IMG/VR virus record: IMGVR_UViG_3300027763_000093
Span: 1-45,082 of that record
Length of the DNA stretch: 45,082 bases
Strand: one strand, 5' to 3'
Source: a virus
Shown here: one piece after another, positions 39,382-45,082 of the stretch
How positions within the stretch are numbered: position 1 is the first letter of the stretch
Layout of the letters: each line of letters opens with the position of its first letter
Position numbers and translations under genes: made by a program
Notes under the pieces: generated by a model
Database searches by the model: none
Told to the model about the DNA's origin: nothing
What the model saw: only the letters and a program-made list of their open reading frames with translations

Positions 39382-40308
39382 ATGGAAAATAAAAAAATGG
39401 CTACATCGTTCGATACACTTAAACAGAATCGTAAGTCTGCATTTGACAAACTCACTGTCGAGATCGATAAACTAAATACTAAGCGTCAGGACTCTTCTGA
39501 AGAAAATTATTGGAAGCCTGAGGTCGATAAAGCCGGCAACGGATATGCAATCATTCGCTTCCTGCCTCCTCCTCAGGGCGAGGACGTTCCATTCGTTCGT
39601 ATTTGGGATCATGGCTTTCAGGGCGATGGTGGTTGGTACATCGAAAAGTCTCTGCGGACTCTTGGTAATCCCGATCCAGTTGCTGAACTCAATAACAAGC
39701 TTTGGAACTCGGGTGTAGAATCCGACAAAGAAATTGCTCGTAAACAGAAGCAGCGACTTGCCTATCACTCAAACGTATACGTTGTTAAAGACACTGCGAA
39801 CCCAGCAAACGAGGGTAAAGTGTTCCTGTATAAGTATGGTAAGAAGATCTTCGATAAGATCAATGAGGCTATGCACCCACAGTTTGAAGGTGAAGTAGCA
39901 ATTAACCCATTTGATCTTTGGGAAGGTGCAAACTTTAAGTTGAAGATCCGCAACGTCGAAGGCTATCGGAACTACGATAAGTCTGAGTTTGACGATCCGG
40001 CACCATTGCTCAACGACGATGATAAGCTTGAAGCTGTCTGGAAGTCTGAGTACTCACTTACCGAACTCGTCGATCCTAAGAACTTCAAGTCTTATGATGA
40101 ACTCAAAGCGCGTTTATCTCGAGCGCTTGGTGTAGGTATTGAGGCTGCTCGTGCGGCTGGTCCTAATTCTAGAGAGGAAGAAGCTTTCCCAATTCCGCAA
40201 AAAGCTACTACCGCACCGAAGGTTGAGACGGCAGCTTCTTCGTGGAATAGTTCATCAGATGACGATGACGATGACTTGAGTTTCTTCAAGAAGATGGCAA
40301 AAGATTAA
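39382..40308 (+). CDS. 32: Single-stranded DNA-binding protein gp32, without zinc ligands
   Basis: A 308-residue protein with the gp32 fold: a cooperative N-terminal helix (SFDTLKQNRKSAFDKL), the core block YAIIRFLPPPQGEDVPFVRI, GGWYIEKSLRTLGNPDPVAEL, then YHSNVYVV and INPFDLWEGANFKLKI, and an acidic tail (DDDDDDLSFF). In T4 the core has a zinc finger (one His, three Cys). Here WYIEKS and DPVA replace WYIENC and CPVC, and the protein has no cysteine. It coats ssDNA and links to gp59. The ATG at 39382 lacks a good site; an ATG at 39397 (MATSFDTL) is an alternative. Confidence 0.93.
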   Translation: MENKKMATSFDTLKQNRKSAFDKLTVEIDKLNTKRQDSSEENYWKPEVDKAGNGYAIIRFLPPPQGEDVPFVRIWDHGFQGDGGWYIEKSLRTLGNPDPVAELNNKLWNSGVESDKEIARKQKQRLAYHSNVYVVKDTANPANEGKVFLYKYGKKIFDKINEAMHPQFEGEVAINPFDLWEGANFKLKIRNVEGYRNYDKSEFDDPAPLLNDDDKLEAVWKSEYSLTELVDPKNFKSYDELKARLSRALGVGIEAARAAGPNSREEEAFPIPQKATTAPKVETAASSWNSSSDDDDDDLSFFKKMAKD

Positions 40309-42386
40309 AACCCGTTACGCCTATCCGCTTTACCGTATAGTCTTGCATCAAAAGGATTATTCGGAGCACTAGGACTACCAACGCCTGGGGAACTTTGATT
40401 AGATCCTCCGGCGTTACCCTGTCCTGTAACTGTAGTATTATCGCCTTGATTAATTATGGTAACATTTGAAGAAGTGCTTGTTGGAGTGTCAACCGCGGCG
40501 ATTGTTTGTTGATTTAATTTTTGTGCTGGAATAACAGTTACGATTGGTTCTGCTGAATCATCGCCAGTATCAACTGGTGTTGTATTTTGTTGCTGGCTTA
40601 GTCTTTGTTTTTCGACTTGAGCTTGGACTTGAGCTTGGTATATTTTCTCACGCTCCAACCTTTTAGCTTCTGTTTCAGCATTGATTTTATCGCGATTAGC
40701 TTTAGCTAAAGCTAATCTCTCATCTCTAGCTTTTGCTTCTTCGCTGCTAAGACCAAGCGCGGCCCTTGCTCTAAAACCTTGAGGGGCAGCTTTATTAGCA
40801 GCCTGATATTCTTCTTCTGCCGCGGCACGTGCAGCATTCTCTTCTGCTGTAAATCTTCCTGTAAGTAAATCTCTCTTAGTGGCTTCGGTGTCTGAGTAAA
40901 TATAGCCCCCGGTTAAAGAACTGAGTGCATTTCGTGTTAATGCAGCTCCCGCGGAAACAACTTCACCAGTTACTTTACCAACCTCTTCTAAAACTGGTTT
41001 GGCTCCAGTAGCTTCAGCTGCGGCCCGCAATCCCGCGTCAGTTGCCATTCCAACAGCAGTACCAATTACAAATCCGCCAACCGGAGAAGTAACTGGGGTA
41101 GCGGCCACCCCAGCTATACCTCCAGCTATACCAGCTCCAGCTCCTACAGTACCTTCATAAGCAGCGATTTGACCGCGAACTCCTGCTATGAAAAAATCGA
41201 TTTCTTTAAATGCTAATACGGCTTCATCCTCGGTTATTTCACCATTGGCGAGTTGCTTTTGAACTTTTCCTTTAGCTTCTTCAGCCTGTGCAAGATCTCC
41301 ACTAGAATACATCGCAGCAATAATATTAACTGCTGCGCCAAGAGCAGCTGCACCTTTAAGTACTTTACCAACGCCAACACCAGTTTCGGGCGTTGGGACC
41401 GGCGCGCGGGTTATAGTTCCGGGTTTCTTTAAACCTAAAGCCGTCGCCTCCGCATCTTTAACAAAATTATTAGTTAGACGATTTTTAAATCTTTTTGTTT
41501 TTTCATCATAATAAACGTTTTCTTTAACTAGAGGTTTTGGTGCTGGTCTTACTTCTTCTGCGGGAGTAGGGGCTCTTGGTTCAGCTCCACTACCTCTACT
41601 AACCCTAGGTGTTGTCTTTTTTGCTTTATCAGCTGCGGTTGGTTTTGTATCAGATTCTACACCAGTAACCCCCTTAGGTGTTGTCTTTTTTGCTATATCA
41701 GTTGCTCGTGGTTTTGTATCAGATTCTACACCAGTAACCCTCTTAGGTTTTGGCTTTGGTACTTCTTCTGCGGGAGTAGGGGCTTTTGGTTCTGCACCCG
41801 CACCTCTACCAAAAATTACTTTTGCAGTCTTCACAGTTCCGAAAGCTGCCGCGATGGATCCTATAGCTTTTGCAACAGCATCTGCGATAGTTGATCCGCC
41901 ACCATCATCACCGCCACCATTACCAGTATTTGTAATAGGAGCAATCTGACTAGGTTGAATACGATTTTGCTTATCAAAAAGCTTTTCCAACTTATCGTTT
42001 AGTTTATTACTATCAAGTGAATTTCTTAACAATAAGTTTTGAAGAAACTCATTATTGCTTTCAAAATACTTATTGCTTGCAGATAATAGATTATTTAGAA
42101 AACCATTAGTTTGCTTAGTAAGAGTTATAAGTTCTTTCTGCCCAGACTTTAAGTCTTTAATGTTTTGATTAGCTACTTTGGAGATCTCAACGCCTTCTTT
42201 TTGAGATACGGCGGTTTGTTTTGTTATCTTTCCAGTAGCTTGAGCAGTCTCGAGCGTATCTTTCATGGTCTTAGACAGACCGATCTTCAGATCTTGTATA
42301 GCCGCTGCAGCAGCTTGTTGTGCACGCGGACCACCTTCGCGCATCAGCTGTTCAAGAATCTGTTCGCCTGTCTGTTTAATAGCCAT
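40305..42386 (-). CDS. Tape measure protein (tail length determinator), putative
   Basis: A 693-residue protein, directly behind the tail assembly chaperone and its frameshift extension, the usual place of the tape measure gene. Residues 1-140 are helical (IKDLKSGQKELITLTKQTNG, LDSNKLNDKLEKLFDKQ). Residues about 190-285 are a Pro/Lys/Glu-rich repeat region. Residues 340-470 hold hydrophobic Gly/Ala helices (GAGAGIAGGIAGVAATP, GGFVIGTAVGMATDAG) likely to contact membrane on injection. The C-terminus is Gln/Ser/Asn-rich. T4 gp29 is 590 residues. It ends convergently with gp32 (4-base overlap). The assignment rests on position and composition. Confidence 0.75.
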   Translation of the reverse strand: MAIKQTGEQILEQLMREGGPRAQQAAAAAIQDLKIGLSKTMKDTLETAQATGKITKQTAVSQKEGVEISKVANQNIKDLKSGQKELITLTKQTNGFLNNLLSASNKYFESNNEFLQNLLLRNSLDSNKLNDKLEKLFDKQNRIQPSQIAPITNTGNGGGDDGGGSTIADAVAKAIGSIAAAFGTVKTAKVIFGRGAGAEPKAPTPAEEVPKPKPKRVTGVESDTKPRATDIAKKTTPKGVTGVESDTKPTAADKAKKTTPRVSRGSGAEPRAPTPAEEVRPAPKPLVKENVYYDEKTKRFKNRLTNNFVKDAEATALGLKKPGTITRAPVPTPETGVGVGKVLKGAAALGAAVNIIAAMYSSGDLAQAEEAKGKVQKQLANGEITEDEAVLAFKEIDFFIAGVRGQIAAYEGTVGAGAGIAGGIAGVAATPVTSPVGGFVIGTAVGMATDAGLRAAAEATGAKPVLEEVGKVTGEVVSAGAALTRNALSSLTGGYIYSDTEATKRDLLTGRFTAEENAARAAAEEEYQAANKAAPQGFRARAALGLSSEEAKARDERLALAKANRDKINAETEAKRLEREKIYQAQVQAQVEKQRLSQQQNTTPVDTGDDSAEPIVTVIPAQKLNQQTIAAVDTPTSTSSNVTIINQGDNTTVTGQGNAGGSNQSSPGVGSPSAPNNPFDARLYGKADRRNGF
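41530..41820 (-). repeat. Mirror-ordered repeats inside tape measure gene
   Basis: On the coding strand the order is A-B-B'-A': a block with AEPKAPTPAEEV, two blocks with TGVESDTKP followed by a [KT]-rich spacer, and a second block with AEPRAPTPAEEV. The DNA repeats are close enough to mediate deletion or expansion, which would change tail length. Confidence 0.7.
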
Positions 42387-42388
42387 TA

Positions 42389-42565
42389 TTACTTCTTCTG
42401 ATTCTGTTCTTCTATATAGTTAGCTAACATATCGATAAAAAGATCCCTTTCATAGGGATACATATCATTCCAATCCGACATACTATATTTATGGTGTTGA
42501 ACCATAGAAAACATTGTTTTATAATAGACCGAAATACTACTGTATCCGGTCAGAATATAAAAAAA
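42389..42565 (-). CDS. C-terminal frameshift extension of tail assembly chaperone (gp26/51-like)
   Basis: At the T7 slippery run (complement of 42559-42565), shifting by -1 from the gp26-like frame (GAT TTT TTT ATA) opens a frame of 56 codons that ends at a TAA (42389-42391), two bases before the tape measure ATG. Its peptide runs through MVQHHKYSMSDWNDMYPYER and ends YIEEQNQKK, a helix-rich shape like the T part of lambda GT. No ribosome site marks an independent start, although internal ATGs exist. The frame fills the whole gap. This is an inferred programmed frameshift. Confidence 0.72.
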   Translation of the reverse strand, partial: FFYILTGYSSISVYYKTMFSMVQHHKYSMSDWNDMYPYERDLFIDMLANYIEEQNQKK

Positions 42566-43284
42566 TCTTTTAGGCCCTTCATCACAACAGTCTTATTAAC
42601 TCCACTCGGCATAGCCACAATAACTTCGTGTTCTAATGATGGTAGAGTATCAAAAAAATTGCGAATATGATTCATCGTATCAGCAGGTAACGAAGAGATG
42701 AATTGATTAAGTTCATCTTTCGTAAATTCTGAACGATTGTATACTTTATCAGCATCATAAATTGATTCAACACATTCTAAGAATACATCGTAGATGTATT
42801 CATCAATTTTAGAGCTATTAAACTCTTCTTTCTGAATCATATCTTCGAGTTTTAACATGTGAGTCACACTGGGGTAGTTCATCTTAATCCCCATGTCTTC
42901 GTTAATCTTGATAGTATTTGAATGCTCAGGATTAAACTTGACTTTCACTTGTTCAATATCAACACTAAATGGAACGCGAACCACTTTACTATCAATCTCT
43001 TCGCTATAGTTTAACTCAATAATGTTACTGACCGACACTTTACGAATGTTTAAGAAAAGATACTCAATGTCAAACATCGCGAATTTTTCAACATCGATGT
43101 CTTCAAAAACACAGTTATTGATGATTTGCTTGATGGTTCCTATAATCTCATCAACATCATTAGACAACTTCATAATTAGAAGAAGCTTTTCTTCTTGAAC
43201 TGTGTAAGGTCTATATGAAATCTGTGCACCAGTAGATGGCACGCTGATTTTGAATACGGGGTGTTTAATAGTTGGTAAAGGCAT
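42550..43284 (-). CDS. 26: gp26/gp51-family tail protein (tail assembly chaperone, G-like)
   Basis: A 244-residue protein. The block ISYRPYTVQEEKLLLIMKLSND and the later IRNFFDTLPSLEHEV match the T4 baseplate hub family (gp26/gp51). The gene lies between a tube-like gene and the tape measure gene, the exact place of lambda G/GT, so it is likely a tail assembly chaperone. The unshifted frame ends DFFIF at a TGA (42550-42552); a -1 shift at the T7 run adds 56 residues. It is also plausible as baseplate protein, since in T4-like phages these proteins are related. Confidence 0.85.
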   Translation of the reverse strand: MPLPTIKHPVFKISVPSTGAQISYRPYTVQEEKLLLIMKLSNDVDEIIGTIKQIINNCVFEDIDVEKFAMFDIEYLFLNIRKVSVSNIIELNYSEEIDSKVVRVPFSVDIEQVKVKFNPEHSNTIKINEDMGIKMNYPSVTHMLKLEDMIQKEEFNSSKIDEYIYDVFLECVESIYDADKVYNRSEFTKDELNQFISSLPADTMNHIRNFFDTLPSLEHEVIVAMPSGVNKTVVMKGLKDFFIF

Positions 43285-43295
43285 AAATTACTCCA

Positions 43296-44060
43296 TTATC
43301 TAAGTGATGATGCAAACGCGTCAATTCCTGAAATTAGCGCTGATGGGTTTCTTCTACCATTTTGAAGAAGGTTTAATCCGAACGCAAAAGAACCGCCTGC
43401 GTTAAATCGGTTTTCTGCATTGTTGGAAGCTTGAAGTCTTTGCGCTTCGGCACTGTCCATAGTCGAAGCCGGAATAGCTTTTGTATCCCAATTGTTATAT
43501 GCAAAAGCTACTGGTAATCTGGTGAGAGTATCGTTTTGTTCCCAACCAACGTTGATGTTTCCAAGAGTCATTGGAAAAGCTCTTGTTAATGTATACTTCA
43601 TTATCTCGCGACCATTAGGGCCGCCGACTGGATCTAAGAAGTGAATTTCGATAACACCTTCGTATTCTTCTGGATAAGCAAACTCGCCGTAAGCTAGGTT
43701 AGACCCTTGCATAACTCCGCCCTGATCAACACTAAAGTTATAGACCATTGATATCCACTTCTGAAAGAAGTCGAGAACCTTACCGTCTGAGTCTACTAAG
43801 AATGACATTTCGACTGGATTAAACGAGGTGTCGTGTGGTCTGTTTTCACTAGTTCCGTAACCAATTGGCTTAACTGTTTGTGTTGAGAAATTAAATCCAG
43901 GAAGCGCTGCGGTGTCGCAGAAAAAGTGTGCTTCCTTTGGGTAACTCATTCCCTGAAGTGCTTTAGGCACCTTCGAGATCATAACGTAAAAGTGGGAAGG
44001 CTTCGCGAGCCCCCCTCTCCTATTGATAGCCGACGTCATGTCTTTTATGTTGAATGCCAT
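43296..44060 (-). CDS. Tail-tube-fold protein (gp19/gp54-like)
   Basis: A 254-residue protein. PSHFYVMISKVP, RPHDTSFNPVEMSFLVDSDG, VLDFFQKWISMVYNF and YEGVIEIHFLDPVGG with an AFPMTLGNINVGWEQND block follow the tube-protein pattern of T4 gp19 and gp54. At 254 residues it is longer than gp19 (163) and shorter than gp54 (320), so it may be the tube initiator at the baseplate or a tube protein. It precedes the chaperone, as tube genes do in most tailed phages. It starts as TAATG with the upstream gene. Confidence 0.8.
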   Translation of the reverse strand: MAFNIKDMTSAINRRGGLAKPSHFYVMISKVPKALQGMSYPKEAHFFCDTAALPGFNFSTQTVKPIGYGTSENRPHDTSFNPVEMSFLVDSDGKVLDFFQKWISMVYNFSVDQGGVMQGSNLAYGEFAYPEEYEGVIEIHFLDPVGGPNGREIMKYTLTRAFPMTLGNINVGWEQNDTLTRLPVAFAYNNWDTKAIPASTMDSAEAQRLQASNNAENRFNAGGSFAFGLNLLQNGRRNPSALISGIDAFASSLR

Positions 44061-44650
44061 TATAGTCTTCTTGTCATTTTCTGAGAGTCGTTAAAGACGG
44101 TTCTCTTATTTACGTTGAATCTTTCAAGTGGTAGGAATAAAGCAATGTCCCATTCATTTGATGGTACTAAAAGAAACCTAGTTCTTAAATGAGAATACAA
44201 GTATTTCTTAACACACGGTGCAACTAATTTGCTTCTAGAAACACTATTAAGAAGGTCGTATGACATTCTCAGTCTAGTTTTTTCATCGAATTTATTATTA
44301 GTCGCTAAGTTGTATAGTGAGTCCATTAACCTAGCACGAAGAAGATGTGGAAGATAGTGCATGTTTATTCCCATGAATCCATCGTTCTGCACGGAGAATG
44401 GAAACACAAGAGGAAACCTATCGAAGTATGGGAGCGTATCTTTATGCTTTGCGTCATACACGAACATATACATATATCCCGGCATTGGAATACGCCGTTG
44501 GAGTTCAGCGTTATTATTAATCAGTTTATTCTCGTTTATCCTCGAAATGGATCTAGCAGTCTCGCGAAACCAGTCACGCGAATCTATAAATCCTGGTCTA
44601 GCAAAGTTCTGCCTACCCTGTTCAAGAATGTCAGTAAATAGTTGAGCCAT
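44060..44650 (-). CDS. Conserved T4-like virion-associated protein
   Basis: A 196-residue protein. The core (MPGYMYMFVYDAKHKDTLPY, FDRFPLVFPFSVQNDGFMGI, NMHYLPHLLRARLMDSLYNL, EWDIALFLPLERF) matches a conserved T4-like family I remember from marine phages but cannot name with a T4 gene number. It lies between gp4 and the tube-like protein, and overlaps both by TAATG. Possible roles are tail or head-tail assembly. Confidence 0.8.
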   Translation of the reverse strand: MAQLFTDILEQGRQNFARPGFIDSRDWFRETARSISRINENKLINNNAELQRRIPMPGYMYMFVYDAKHKDTLPYFDRFPLVFPFSVQNDGFMGINMHYLPHLLRARLMDSLYNLATNNKFDEKTRLRMSYDLLNSVSRSKLVAPCVKKYLYSHLRTRFLLVPSNEWDIALFLPLERFNVNKRTVFNDSQKMTRRL

Positions 44651-45082
44651 TACTTGATGCCTATCTCTTTTTCGCTCATAATCTTAAACTGCCAATTCCT
44701 ATCTCTGCAATACTCATTAGCAGCTTTCCATTTAGCCTGATTAATTCCATACTGAAAAACTTCTTTGATATATCTACGTGGATGAGTTGGATTCTTCCTA
44801 GGTTCCATAGTCTGAATAAAAGGCTTAACTTCAATCATTATAGTTAATATTTCACCATTCTTATCACGCATTTGTATGATAAAATCGGGAAAGTATCTGT
44901 GCATTCTATTATCAGCCGGAGAAAGATATGGTATTGCTAGTTCTTCTGAACTCCATTGTAATACATCTGGATGACTATCGAAATACCTCATCATCTTAAG
45001 TTCCCACGAACTACGATATATTATATTATTCGGATCACCAGCATATTTTAATGGCTGCTTAGGTATGAATCTTCCTTTATAA
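44650..45082 (-). CDS. 4: Head completion protein gp4 (5' end beyond window)
   Basis: The frame is open to the window edge, so the gene is partial. In the edge codons I read YKGRFIPKQPLKYAGDPN followed by NIIYRSSWELKMMRYFD, then IPYLSPADNRMHRYFPDFII, MIEVKP, WKAANEYCRD and FKIMSEKEIG. These match gp4 of T4-like phages, a nuclease-like head completion protein that prepares the packaged head for tail joining. The D and E-x-K spacing (PDF...IEVKP) suits an endonuclease fold. The start lies upstream of 45082. The stop overlaps the next gene as TAATG. Confidence 0.9.
   Translation of the reverse strand, partial: YKGRFIPKQPLKYAGDPNNIIYRSSWELKMMRYFDSHPDVLQWSSEELAIPYLSPADNRMHRYFPDFIIQMRDKNGEILTIMIEVKPFIQTMEPRKNPTHPRRYIKEVFQYGINQAKWKAANEYCRDRNWQFKIMSEKEIGIK

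Noticed and set aside
1-45082. CRISPR array, insertion sequence, integrase or attachment site
   Set aside because: No spaced direct repeats, transposase, recombinase or terminal repeats seen; gene content is that of a lytic phage.

Overview
The window is part of the genome of a lytic T4-like myovirus (tailed phage). Signature genes are present in T4-like order: RNase H, a DUF6433 protein, gp33, gp59 and gp32, plus a gp61-type primase, PhoH, a RecB-like exonuclease, a gp26-like tail protein and gp4. The host is Gram-negative, because a two-gene spanin pair (inner-membrane and outer-membrane lipoprotein) is present. It is probably an alphaproteobacterium, because the phage carries a circularly permuted two-piece tmRNA whose tag (ANDNFAPQAYALAA) is of alphaproteobacterial style. 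From memory, a T4-like phage with radical-SAM genes and such a host recalls the Caulobacter Cr30 / Sinorhizobium PhiM12 kind of phage; this was not checked by any search.

Layout. 1-2.9 kb: a conserved phage gene, a minus-strand split radical-SAM pair, a consensus sigma70-type promoter, tRNA-Arg(UCU), thyX and a zinc metallopeptidase. 2.9-5.4 kb: two tandem radical-SAM proteins with an N-terminal auxiliary cysteine domain. 5.4-7.5 kb: two proteins that start with a capsid-targeting-like peptide, one nuclease-like and one ligase-like (DUF6267). 7.5-11.5 kb: a tightly overlapping accessory operon (two paralogous unknowns, an SDR-fold protein, a radical-SAM/SPASM-like protein, an FkbM methyltransferase) leading into the tail-fibre genes (11.5-16.9 kb). 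17-20.9 kb: a multidomain nucleotidyltransferase, a DUF6321 protein, a Dps-like ferritin, a small ORF and two structural proteins. 20.9-23.1 kb: conserved T4-like genes and the spanins. 23.2-28.6 kb: primase, B12-dependent ribonucleotide reductase, RuvC-like nuclease, glutaredoxin. 28.6-33.3 kb: a membrane protein (possible holin), glycosyltransferase, small unknowns and a methyltransferase. 33.3-40.3 kb: the replication/recombination/late-transcription core, interrupted by the tmRNA and a fifth radical-SAM gene. 40.3-45.1 kb (minus strand): gp4, an unassigned conserved virion gene, a tube-like protein, a tail-assembly chaperone with an apparent -1 frameshift, and the tape measure protein.

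How it works together. DNA-precursor supply is covered by ThyX, the class II reductase and glutaredoxin. Replication and recombination are covered by primase, gp32/gp59, RNase H, RuvC and the exonuclease. Late expression probably runs through gp33 and T4-like TATAAATA late promoters, while TTGACA-N16/17-TATAAT-like promoters drive early genes. Most genes overlap by 1-26 nt, so translational coupling is the rule. The most unusual content is the phage-borne permuted tmRNA, the five radical-SAM genes with auxiliary-domain-first architecture (one split into two genes), the zinc-free gp32, and the G/GT-like frameshift ahead of the tape measure gene.
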